A stretch of 64,000 nt of DNA from Takakia lepidozioides (lineage: Eukaryota; Streptophyta; Takakiopsida; Takakiales; Takakiaceae). Location of the stretch: assembly GCA_030704615.1 (NCBI GenBank), contig CM060734.1, positions 44,532,042 to 44,596,041 of the forward strand, read 5' to 3'. The notes beneath the pieces were generated by a model, which worked only from the letters and a program-made list of their open reading frames with translations, was not told the origin of the DNA and ran no database searches. The position numbers and the translations under genes are program-made. This document shows positions 43,850-55,306 of the stretch, in pieces (within the stretch, counting starts at the first letter, position 1; each line of letters starts with the position of its first letter).

Positions 43850-44992
43850 ATGGATACTGCACATGGAGAGACGGTGGGGCTGGACCAGCAGGTGTGGGGG
43901 AGGCTTCCTTCCGACATACTGGACATGGTCTTGGCTCGCTTGCCGTGTGCAAACCTTTTCCGCTTGAGGGTAGTGTGCAAGCGCTGGAACTCACTGCCGT
44001 CTACACCCCACTTTTTGAAACTTTGCCAGCAAGTCCCTCTTGCCAAAGAGCCATTCTACCTGATCAACATTTCTTGGGAACCCAAGAAGCTCGAGCTTTA
44101 TGATCCCGCAAGCGACATTTGTAGGATAATGGACCTGTATTTTGTGAGTGACTTGATACGGCATGCTAAGGAGGAGTGGAACGTTCGGCAGGTCCATCCA
44201 TGGCTGTGTGCTGCAGATGGAGGTCTGCTAGTCATCGAGATTTGTGCACGTGACAAGAACAGACTGTACAGAATGTACATAGTGTGTAATCCTCTATCAA
44301 GCAGCTTCAAAATGTTGCCTGACCTCCCTCCTACAGCCACTTCTCCAATTCCAGAGGCAAAAAAATTGGTGGTGGACAAATCCACTAAGAGCTACAAGTT
44401 CATTTTAGCGGGTGGAGATGGTCATATCACATGGTTGTATGATTCTATCTTGAGTTGCTGGATTGAGATCCCAACATGGCAGCAGATTGAGTTCACGCGA
44501 TCGGTGATCCCTCCCTCAGAGCTAACACATGTGATGTGTGGCTATGATCATAATGTCCTATTGTACGGCCGCGAGACAATGCTGGCATTGCTCGTCCCCT
44601 CTGGAGTGTGGGGTGGAGGCGTTCGTTTGCAGAAGCCCAATTATATTGCCGGCTATGGCTTCAATCTTGTAGTGCATAAGGGGCACCTGTTTTTGGTTGG
44701 GGTTATTTGGAATGACAATACTGGTGAGGCTCTGAGTTTTTGTGTGTGGAAACAGACGGTCTCGGGACTCGGGTGGCAAGAGGTTGCACGAATACCAGCG
44801 CCCAAGGACCTCAATGTTACTGGTTGGAAGGCTTTCGGACATTGTGATCGCATATTCATAAGGCAATTAGACTCGACGGCCCAAGGGATTTACTGGTGTG
44901 CTTTAGAGACTGATGTCTGGGAATGTATCGAGTGGCAGATAGAAGACGATGATTGGTATGTTGGCAATCTCAGTTTAGGCACAAAAGTCTAG
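43850..44992 (+). CDS. F-box protein, kelch-like C-terminal half
   Basis: 380 residues from ATG 43850. The F-box is at residues 13-50 (VWGRLPSDILDMVLARLPCANLFRLRVVCKRW split over the motif), followed by a region typical of plant F-box/kelch-type proteins: LVVDKSTKSYKFILAGGDG, YDSILSCWIEIP, a long block with VMCGYDHNVLLYGRE, GFNLVVHKGHLFLVG, CVWKQTVSGLGWQEVARIP and WKAFGHCDRIFIRQ. Such proteins bind SKP1 through the F-box and present a substrate to an SCF ubiquitin ligase; the substrate cannot be told from the sequence. I prefer this ATG to the frame's first one (43370) because the extra 160 residues are not family-like and include leader sequence shared with the other copy. A broken, inverted copy lies at 26455-27598, so this is the functional member. 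It appears single-exon. Confidence 0.9.
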   Translation: MDTAHGETVGLDQQVWGRLPSDILDMVLARLPCANLFRLRVVCKRWNSLPSTPHFLKLCQQVPLAKEPFYLINISWEPKKLELYDPASDICRIMDLYFVSDLIRHAKEEWNVRQVHPWLCAADGGLLVIEICARDKNRLYRMYIVCNPLSSSFKMLPDLPPTATSPIPEAKKLVVDKSTKSYKFILAGGDGHITWLYDSILSCWIEIPTWQQIEFTRSVIPPSELTHVMCGYDHNVLLYGRETMLALLVPSGVWGGGVRLQKPNYIAGYGFNLVVHKGHLFLVGVIWNDNTGEALSFCVWKQTVSGLGWQEVARIPAPKDLNVTGWKAFGHCDRIFIRQLDSTAQGIYWCALETDVWECIEWQIEDDDWYVGNLSLGTKV

Positions 44993-46118
44993 GATTCAGT
45001 GAGTGCATGTGGGCCAGTTACTCATGGCAGTCAGTATCGCAGGCCGCTGGCCCTTGACTGGTTTTTGGAAGCATCGTCCGTTGCTTGCAGCAGGAGAGTG
45101 TCAGGAATTGCAATTACAGGGTTAGTGTCAAGGGGACCATCTGACTTTTGGAAGCTGTGTTTTGAAGCTGTTTGAACTCACTGTTACAGCTACGTTTAAG
45201 GTGCTATCACTTTGAGGGCCAGATAGCTGACATGGCCCAAGCTGTCTCCTGTGAAGGGCTCTCTCTTCTTGTCTGAGCAAAATCCTCAACAGTGCAATTG
45301 CTGGCTCACGATGTTCTGGTAAACAAAGGTCCTCCTTCTGAAATTTCTTGTGCTCCACAGTGTGTGATGTGATTGTAAGAGATTGCCATGCAGTCTGTAT
45401 GAGTGTCTTTAGGTCGTCATTCTGTAAGGTAAGCGGCAGACTAGAGAAGAGTGCCAAGATCTGCGAAGTGATATGTTGATGCCCCCATTTGTGAACCCCG
45501 ACCTGCTTTATGAGCTCGAGAAATTACAAGGACGTCCAACAAGACCTGGAAGTGTCACATTTCATTGCTACCACTATGACTGTTGAGGCTCATGCAGACA
45601 TGCATATCTGGCATGTTTAGAGGTCATGGCCTCTCCACCTTAAGAATGTGAGGCACCCTAGAAAATTCTGTGGGATGTGTCCAGTTTTCTAGGGAATTCA
45701 ACTTAACAACTTGCCTCAATGCCTGAGCATATGACCCACAGCTCAGGTTTTGACACCATGGGTTGGTTCAATGTCCCAAATGTGAATTACAACGCAAACT
45801 AAAAATCACAATGCTACCTCGGTATCCTCCGATAATCCACAATCCAAGTATGGGAGCAAACATCTGTTGCTTGAATCCAAATGCACTTTGTAACCATTTA
45901 TGTCACTGGTCTTCGGCTAAACTAAACTCCTACCCTTATCATCTTCCACAGATATTGACAGGAATCAGAACATGGCGCAGCATTTGGTCCAGAAAGTACA
46001 CACACAATGACAAATGCAGCACCTGAGTGACAAAGTAAGCTGTGTTTACAAAGGCTACTCCTAGCAAAGTGCAAGGAACTTGGACCAGCGGGCATAGAAA
46101 TTCTATCTTCAGTGCAGC
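44993..46118. repeat. Downstream part of the F-box segment, duplicated
   Basis: Continues the segment whose inverted copy occupies 25332-26454. It contains the probable 3' UTR and non-coding DNA, with no other gene. The homology ends at 46118 (CTTCAGTGC). Confidence 0.8.
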
Positions 46119-48200
46119 CTGCGAAGAGTTGCAACTGTAGTTTTCAACTCTTTCAGGATGAAGTTCCACATCACAACATCTGGATGCACCTAGTTGAGCC
46201 TAATTACAGGTATACTGCTGAATTGACCCCTCCACAGGATACTAGTGGAACAAGTTCTCACTACATCTGAGCCCACAAGTGCAGAGATATCTGGGGCATT
46301 GCAACTAATGACAAGATGTCTGAGTGTGTAGACAAGCACCCATTAATGTCCTCTGAAGAAGCTTGGACAATCCAAAACTTCAATGTTGTAATAGGAGCAA
46401 TTGTTCCCAGCCTCCCAACCAGCTAGGATGGAGCACCCTCTCTTATCTATCTCAATGGCCTGGATCCAATAGCCACCATTGCCATTGGCAACAAACAAAG
46501 ACAGGCTTCGCTTTGTCAAGCGCAAAGAATGAGATTTGCTCTATAAAAGTGCCATATCAAGTGAGCTGCTGCCAAAGAAACAGCCAGGGCAGATTGTGAC
46601 AGGACAAAAACATACATGACCCACAAGAAGTGAAACTGAACAGAATGGGAAGGCAAGAAAGCAACAAGAAAGAAGCCGAGGACGACCAACGTTGCCCCTT
46701 TTGACCTCCAGAGAAACGCCGCGGTCTCTCTCTCAGAGTCCCAACCAGCAGGCCACTAGAGGGTCTGAGAGTCAAAGGAGGGACGTCCATCAACCTGGCA
46801 GCCATAGTGCCCAGCTAGTCTTTGGAAGTGCTTGCCTTGTCAAATGAAGCTGGTCTCTTGTCTCTTCCCCTGGTAACGCTGCATCCCCACAACCCACTCT
46901 CCTGAGTCCATAACAAATTTGCTTGATAAGGCAGGCAATTACAGCTCTTTGAGATGCATAACTTTCCCCACAGAATTGGTAGACTGAATGTGATTTTATC
47001 TACAGGATGAGATCCAAAATTACAGCCAACACCTGTAGTGTAGTGTGAATATGTGGCCTTTTTATTTTTCTGCAGCTGTTTGATGGGGTTAAGTACTTAA
47101 GATTTTACAACATTTAAGTAGTTGGATGAATGACCGTGATGGATGAATTATGGCTCATTGGATGAAGACATCCATCTGCCAAACATCCATGTGCCCTAGA
47201 TCGGCGGGATTTATGAGTTACGGCGTTTTTCATGTTTGCACACAAGCACGGGTATGACGAGCTGCTGACACTTTGTATTCTGGAGCAGACATCAGCCTAC
47301 ATGCCTTAGTTTTTGGTTGCGATTTACTTTCCTATTCTTTAGTCAATATTTGCTATGGCGGCTGAGTTAGTTTTCCAGACAGGGCTAGTTGATGTGGTCG
47401 ACTATAGGAGCTGTAGGTGTAGTAATTGCACAGGCAAGTGGGGTTTGGGTTTTAAGGCAGTTTTTGTGAGATGGTGCCGGCTTGCTTTTTGGAGATGGTA
47501 GTGAGGTAGAGAAGGGGAGGTGGTGACGGTGACATGAAGGAGAGACTTGGGCTTTAAGCTCTAGACTCGATATTCTGTGTAGAGGAATGATTATACTCAT
47601 GAAGAAGTAAAAATCGACTGTTTGGGTCACTGTTTGGTTTTTGTGTTTGGAATCACACTTGCATGATGCATTAGTTCCTGCATTTTTGCCATTAGGGAAG
47701 TCTGATTGCAGCTATGGTCAGTTTGAGCATGTAAAGGGTGTGGTTGCAATAGCTGGGAAATCAGGGCATGTATGTAGTGCATAACTCAAACCACCTAGTG
47801 GGGAAACTTCATATTGCATAGATGGAATATTAGGGTGCATCTGTAAAAGGCAACATTGTTATTTGTTTCCAAAGATCAGTTGAACCCGCAGCTCGTGCGT
47901 AACGGACGAGTGTATTTGGATCTGACCCTTGGACTCGAGAAGTAAAAGATAAGAGAGAGTGAGAGAAAATGAGCTGATGCCAGGTAGGCTCGGGTAATTC
48001 GATCAGACATTTGATGGGGTGCCCTGAATATAAGAGGGTGACGACCTTTCACGGGCAAGGCCCATCTTTCAAAGGAACTGTGAAGGCTATGCTGGGTGTT
48101 TTGCAGCATGCGTGATCACATGCAAGGCAGTTGATTATCTGTGACGGATGTGTGTCCTACCTATGTCTTCTCTTCCGCTGCGGCATGGGTGGGACGGAAT
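46119..48200. other. Spacer, nothing recognised
   Basis: A 60-codon minus-strand frame at 46343-46525 and others up to 47630 match nothing I know. No transposon ends or RNA genes were seen. Confidence 0.4.
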
Positions 48201-48970
48201 GGTACTCTAGTGACTTGAAGTGAATGTCGTGGGGAAATGTTTTGCCCTTTTCTTTCACACCACACTAGCTTTTCTGAGGCAACAAGTACAGTTCCAAACA
48301 CAGGCAAGTTCAGAAACTCACTGAGCCTTCCACTGAAGATTGTGGGATGGCAGTCTCCCAGGTCAGGGAAGGAAGCTACTGAGTTTCACTACTTGCCACC
48401 GCTATCTTGGAAGTGTCATGTCTTCTAGGATACCTTACAGGTTCATAACAGTCGAGTGCACATATTTGCCAGTTCCAAAGATCATTTTTGACGCCATTCA
48501 AATCAAGGATCTTCTCACCAGTATTAAGTTATAGCAACATTCTTTTGTGTACTTGGTAGAAGAATTTAAAGGCCTAGTATCCATTTAAGTGCAGAGTTCA
48601 CATTCTTACTGTAACACGCTAGAACAGAGGGATGAGACCATCTCCAACGCAGGAGAAGTTCTTTGCAAGAGAACTCTGACAACAAATCCAAAGGAGAGAG
48701 AAAAGACTTTTCAGAGAACAGCACATAAGCGAACAAGGAAACTGAAAAACCTTGGCTGCAGCCTTGTTCTTAGAGAGTCAATTGCAGAGTTTTCAAGACA
48801 TTTCAACCAGTTCTTGATTAGTAGCCAGTTGCTATGACTTCCAACTTCATTAGTTCCCAACAGAGGGTGCAACCTAATGAGTTCTGTCAACTTCCCAGGA
48901 AAGTGACCGGAGAAATAACCCAGGAGTCCCCCGAGTCCCCCTATTCAACCAGGGTAAAGAAACGAAAGAA
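48200..48970 (-). pseudogene. Possible leucine-rich-repeat receptor remnant
   Basis: On the minus strand, 48960-48700 reads in one frame FSGHFPGKLTELIRL, then LLGTNEVGSHSNW, LKCLENSAIDSL. This resembles the L..N.FSG.(I/F)P and N-(x)-W-x-F-x-x-L-x-(N/K)-C pattern of plant LRR receptor kinases. A further stretch near 48400-48250 (IFSGRLSEFLNLPVFG) fits the same pattern. There are several stops and no kinase domain nearby. The resemblance is weak and could be chance. Confidence 0.25.
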
Positions 48971-50117
48971 GGGCATAGTTGGTTAGTGTTATAATGCGTG
49001 ATATCCAATAATATGTGCTCTGTCCCTTTCTCCCTAAATTGTTCTGGAGAATGGATTGCATTATTTGGTGAAAGAGTGGTAGTAAAATAGTATCACATTT
49101 CACGAAATCACGCAATCCAATGCCAAATTGATGGAGCTTCGGAGAGTGGAAGAGGCATATCAATGTGTGAGGGTATTCATTGGTCTACAGATTCCATGTT
49201 CTTACATGCTAAATCTGCTATGTCATTCCTGGCTCAGACATCAGCAAAAAGTGGCTTGTGCTGAATCTTGCGAGATTTTTAGTGAAAGGGAGAAGATGAT
49301 CTAATTACTCATTAAATGTTACTTGTTGCAGCCTTGTGGTCATATAGTCTGCACCTTGTTCAGACAGTCCAGAAATGTTCAGGAGTTCCCAAGGTCCGCA
49401 GGAGCATACTGTAATGGTCATGTGGTGACTGAACTTCTGTGTGAGCATAGTGCTCAACTGGTGACATTGTTCAAACTGGATATGGCCTAGTAGGGGTTGT
49501 ATACATATTTGCATGTTCCTGCTCCTGCAGCTCCCGGCAAGGCTCTGTCTGAATGCAAGTTGATTGTATTGTTGGAAGAAGTTTCTTGGTCTTTTAGCGA
49601 CATACGATGTGGAAAGTATAAATGAGTCATGAAAAGGGTTTTTGAGAATTGGGGTGCAGCTTTTATCTGCGAATGTCCATGGAATGATGACACTTCATGG
49701 TATTTTTGAAATGTTTTTAAGATTCATTTTCTGCTCTGCCCAGTTAACTGGAAGTTTGAGCAATAATTCTGGAGTATCATCAAACTGCCCTTCAGAGCCA
49801 TACAGAAGTCTGCAACTTAATGCTTTCGGGACCTTTGCATCTCCTTACTTTAAGCTCTTTAAGCCCAAATAGCTTGTGGGACAAACAAACTTTTAAGAAC
49901 AGATGCAGACGAAAGCATTTGTCACAGGAAGAATGATACTGTTGGACAATAAACACATGATTCCATCTAAATTGGCTATGATATCTGCTTGAGGACATAG
50001 TCTCTCAATAGCTAAACATCCTTAACATAGAAATTGTCGGCCCGGTTTGATGGTCAGGCCCTGCAATATATCTCACACACAATCCTGTTACAGGGAGTCT
50101 AAAGCCATATCAAGGGC
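48971..50117. other. Spacer, nothing recognised
   Basis: No coding region, repeat or RNA gene that I can support. The right end is the 3' side of the minus-strand gene ending at 50118. Confidence 0.4.
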
Positions 50118-53100
50118 TCATTCACAACATGCTAAAATGCATGGGCTTATCATCACCGACCTGAAATTGAATGTATTCGAATATTTGGTTCTGCTAATGA
50201 TGCCGTCTCCTGTGTGGTGATTCTTTTGCTCGGCGCAATACTCATCTTTCCTATTCAAATCATGCCTCCTATCACTCCCTCTACTCGAGTCCTGTCTATT
50301 TCCTTCGCTCCTTGCCACACTGTGTATCTCACCACATTTCACATCTTCCTCATCAGAATTTGGTGGCCGTCGCTGTTGCTGTTTCCTTGCACCCAGAACA
50401 TCCCCATTTTCTGTTGCTAGAGAAGGGAAACGTCCAGAACAATTATCGGAAGGGCCATGGCCTCTATGGACCTCTGTATTCAGCTCTCGTTCTCTACCTT
50501 CTTTTCTGTTTGTGACCTTGTGGCTTCTTACATCCTCATCCTCCAAATCAGAATCATGTTGCCGCTTCGACTTTTTAGTTTTCGGAATTTCTTTTTTTCC
50601 AGAATCTCCCAACTCCTTACTACAAGGGTCCTGTCCCCTTTCCCCACCACCAGTATGCTCCTTCCAGTCAATTCCATCCCTCTTCCTATTCACTCTCTCA
50701 CCAAACCTCAAATCATCATCATCACTATCAGACTTGTGGCTCCGGTTTTGTTTCTTGCTGACCGGAACAGGCTTCCTCCTTCCAGTTTGCCGAGAACCAT
50801 CCAGCTGGTTGTCACTTGGGCTACAGTCCAAGTCTCTGCTTTTTGATTGAATGGTCTCCCTCTCCCTTTCCCCCCTGCATATTCCACCAACTTTTGTTCC
50901 TCTCCCTTCTACATCTGAAGGGGCTTTGCTGTGGTCCAGTTTTACTGGTTCCTCATCACTGCTGTCACTATCATGCCGCCTTTTTTCCTTATGATCTTTT
51001 CTCCTGTGCCGGGCCCTTGAAATAGGATATCGACTCTCTTCACGTCTTGCCTGGGAATGAAATGTTCCCAGCTAAATGTCAACCAAACGATGTTGTACAA
51101 AACCTATTGAAATGAGACCTGAGGGCACATTTTATCATCTTCTTCTACCCACAGTTCAGCTGCTCATTGCCACATTACTGAAGGGGGTTGACAAATCCAC
51201 AAGTACAGGTGCAGTAAATGTCTCTTGGCAATACATCAGGAAGTTCTAGCTGTCAATGTGCCCAAATGGCAAACAAGGTTTTACTCTGGGTCTAACCGTT
51301 AAGAATCTGGTGTTGAGGGATGATTTGTAAATTTAGAAAGAAAGAAGCAGAAAATATCCACACGGGGTCTGTGGGCGTGTCCCAAGGGTGTATTGGATGA
51401 GGGGGAAGCAAAGGAACAAAGAGAAAATTTGTTTATGTCCACGGGAGGCCCAGAGGCCCATGGGACACAGTGTAAGAGAATGTACTCATAAGACGTTTGC
51501 TAGCCTTGTGCACAATGTATGAGAGAGAAAAAAGAAAGCTATGCTTTATGAGAAAGGGAGAGAAGAGATGTTAAGATCTAACCTGCTTTATGGCCCCTTT
51601 CTCCTCCTTTCTCTCCTCTTTTTTGGCTCTCTTCTCTCCCTTTTTCTTGTGTTTCCCACCATCCTCTTCAGAGACCGGAGGTGAAACTACTTGTTTTGAA
51701 GCGCTTGGGTTTTCTGCCTCTTTCTGCTTCTCCGAATGGCCAACCACCCTTAATAGAGGGCTCTCCACAGGCCCTCCTTCAGATTGCAAGAGCTCCTTCT
51801 TTTCAGGTTTTTCGTGTGCTGGTGCCCTGCCATTCAGAAGACAAAGTTCATCACAACATAGTCATCTTGAAAAGAACAACTTGACTTGAAAGGAAACTCA
51901 GTCAGCGGTAGCGACATAATTGACCACCATCTTGATGTTGACAAAAACAAGAACCTGGAAAACATTCACTGCCGGCGTCAAGGAATTCTCCTGATGCCTA
52001 CTGCCAGGAGTTGTTTCTTTTGATTTATATATCCTTCAGCTGGACATCCCTTTTATCAAATCAGGTAAAAACATTGTGTTAAGAACCATAAATGTGCCTT
52101 TCGTACATTGAACTTCAGTGAGTACGGATAACGACATCAACAGTCTGGTTACAGCTCTAGTGTTGAGAACTTTCGCAAAGACTCTTTTCCCTTTATTTTG
52201 CTAGTATGTCCATTCTCTGAATCAACCTGACTTCCAACGTTTGGAAGCTGGTCTTTCTCTCTCCCTTTCTCTCTGTTTGGTGCTGCTCAAACTGGGCGCG
52301 GGGTCAATGGCCACAAGGCTATGGCAAACAACCTCTTATGAGTACATTCTCTGTTTGGTGCCTCTCTGGGGGCCAAAGGTCATCTTCTGCATTTCCATTG
52401 CTGGTGATTCCTTTTGAACTGATCTCATATGTAGTCAACGTAAATCTATGACGTTTGCTGGACATAATCTGACAAATAATCAAGATGATGGTTCACATTG
52501 ACTACATCTGAGTCCAGTTCAAAAAGAATCACCAGCAAGGGAATGCAGAAGGTGTCTTCGTCTGCCCACAATGCAACCCAACAGAGAGAAGGGGGGCGAA
52601 AGACCAGCTCAAGGTTATCCACAAAATTAGGTGGTACACAACAGATGCCAAGGACGTACGGAGCATAGCCAAGACCCTGTACACGCTCGCCTTCAGCATA
52701 AGTAGGGTCCACCTCCTCCCCAGCTTTGCCCCGTTTGAAAAGCTCTTCTTGTTCGCGCCTATCCAGGCGGCTGCCCTGTAGGCGTTTGTCACGCTTGGGA
52801 GCCAATCCGAGCAGCTCCTGCATGCATAGACAAGTTGAAACTGTCATTTCTCTCTCTATGCTAGTTGCTATCAAAGGCCTTACAGCTGGGTTTCATGCTC
52901 TACTGCTGGTAACCCCCTGACAGTAGGTCATTGTGTCCTATTAGGACTAGGCCCTCAAGGGTGCATCATAGCCAAAGTTCACAGGAGATGGGCAATTATC
53001 TTCAAATGTCTCCTGGAGACATTTGGAGTCTTTAGAGCGGTTTTCTTGTAGTTCACTTTGTCCTATTGCCCTTGGGACCACCTGTCTAAGATATAAATAA

Positions 53101-54871
53101 ATTTTCTTTTATTCTTTCTAGGGTTTCACCAAGTCACTGTCTATGGAGCCGATGGCATTTCAAAGAAGACCGATGATTCCCTTGCACACAACTCTCCGTA
53201 ATCTACCTGTCCCTGCATCCCACTCATTCTTGGACAAGAGGTACAAGAGCAAGTTGATGTGCAGATATCCACTGTAATAGCACCAGACCAGAAACTAAAG
53301 GATCTTGCAAAAGTCAGGCAGCCTTTGGTAAAGTCTCCAGAGCTTGTCAGACAGTATCCACTCACAAGTCAAGGAGAGCAGCTTGTCAGCAACAGGACCT
53401 TTTGCATGTGGCCATGCAGTGTTTAAGACACTGCACCCCAACCCTGCTTGTTGGGTTGCAGCAAAGCTACGTGACCAAAGCATTGCAACTGCACAGAGTA
53501 ACAGTAGCTACATCCTACTGTAAAACTCAAAATACAGCGAAAAAGTGTACCATCATTGCCGCCTCCTCTTCATGCTTGATGCGCTCTATCTCAGTGCGGG
53601 CTGCATCTGCTGCCTGGGCAGCAGTTTGTTTGTTATCCCGAGCATACCACAACAGATCCTTTCCTGTGGAAGCAGGTGAAAAAACTCATTGAAGCAACAG
53701 TTAAAGCTCGACCATTTGACTAAACAACTTGCAACTCAACAATTTGTATTTAGGTACTCCTTACAGCAACTCCCATTTATCAACTTACTTGCTTGCAATA
53801 TGGCTCAGTAGATCAACCTTACAAAAAAGCTCCATGACCATTCCTTGTGAATGCCACCGTGGCCATGTATCTACAGCAGGCAAAGTCTGATGAATTAACC
53901 TCTCTCTGGAGAATGGCACCTATATTTCCTACGAGGACGGGTTAAGAGCCCATGACCAATTCAGGAGGCCATCATACCGATGCCCATGACGGGCATCATG
54001 CCTAACATTCACTGATAGTTGTGTTTGAGTGCATTTTCTTTGGTTTATGGACGCACCTTTCTGCCATCGGCCAACAGGGGCCTTGACACTATGTCCCAGA
54101 TAATTTTCACGGTGCTTGTCTGCCTTCACATCATCCCAATTGAATTCTGCAAAGTGCTCCCAGAATTGCCATCAGCCCTGTCAGCCTGACACTATACGTC
54201 TCTCCCCTTATCAGATTACACACACATTCATGGAAAGCAAGTTTTAGCATAAAAACCCTAAAACTTATGTTGGCAGCACCATAACGTTTCCACAAAGCTA
54301 TCCACACGTATTACCATAAAGATGAGGATACCACGAAGCTGACAGAGCTTATCAAATGACTTACAACCACATGGAAACATGTAGATGCATCCCGTCTAAT
54401 CCAATAAAAACCCTAATCCAATTTGATGTTGAAAGATACAGCGAACATGATGAATGTGACAAAGGGCCCCAAAACACTTGTTCTGGACACTATCTTTCAG
54501 CGGCCAATCTCGCTACATCTGCTCCAGTTCGCTTGCTTGAAGTCCAATCAAAGAGCCCGATCAAGCTAACCACACTACTTGTTTCCTGGTATAGAGAGAC
54601 AGAGAGAGAGAGTTGTGTACACATATGTTTGACACTACTGGATTTCGATACATCCACGAGCCGTGCGCCCACAGCCATGAGAGGCTACAGGAGTACACAA
54701 TTACTTGGACAGATAGAGAAGCCATGGCTCCACACTCCAATCCGAAAATCTGAGCCTTAATTGATCCCAAACACGATGAAACCAGGAACATGATATAGAG
54801 ACGAACACAAGGGGAAGAGATCACTTACGGTCACGACCGCCTCTGACACCTCCGCGCGATGGATGATACAT
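50118..54871 (-). CDS. MMTAG2-domain protein (multiple myeloma tumor-associated protein 2-like)
   Basis: Six exons on the minus strand: 54871-54829, 54146-54057, 53663-53551, 52817-52660, 51826-51583 and 51050-50118. Every junction has GT..AG and phases agree, giving about 526 residues. The N-terminus [20 protein letters not shown], then [27 protein letters not shown], and [17 protein letters not shown] with VQGLGYAP, is the MMTAG2 domain, shared by human C1orf35 and plant relatives. The remaining two-thirds is Lys/Arg/Glu/Ser-rich ([35 protein letters not shown]), like splicing-associated nuclear proteins. The biochemical role is unknown; nuclear and RNA-linked function is inference. The first five exons are firm. 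The last exon's end is the first in-frame stop, and a further intron within it cannot be excluded. Its start lies 435 bp from the divergent PDI gene. Confidence 0.88.
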
Positions 54872-55306
54872 TGCAACCTCCCTCTCCCTCTATATGCAAA
54901 ACTCGGGGCCCTCTTCTCCCACCGGTGACCTCAAAGGAGAGCCCAAGGAGGTCTTGTCATCTTGTTTAGAATCTGGACGAGTCACAAATTAATGGATGAA
55001 CCCACCACAGTAACCCAGTTCGAAAGTGAGTTTTAGGTGTCTGGGCCCGCATGTGAGAGTTTGTCAACGAAAGTCAAAGGTGGTTAGATTCAACTTCTGA
55101 ATTGCTACAGGTGGCTGGGTCGGAGTCATGGATTGCATTGGATGGGAAGAAAATTGGTGGGCTATTTCTGAAATGCGGATAGGTCATCAAATCACGCAGC
55201 AGTAACAAGGGTTTAGCCCGACGTGGGTGTTGAGGGAGAATTGCTTATGAACCAACGCTTTGCACCTCAGCTTGTTTTCTTTGTATCTCTCCCTCGATCT
55301 GCTGCG
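54872..55306. promoter_or_regulatory. Divergent promoter region between the MMTAG2-like and PDI genes
   Basis: 435 bp separate the two start codons, which point away from each other. Both leaders and core promoters must lie here. There is no convincing TATA box in either direction. CTCCCTCTCCCTC (54879-54893) lies in the MMTAG2-like leader. Co-regulation is an inference. Confidence 0.6.
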
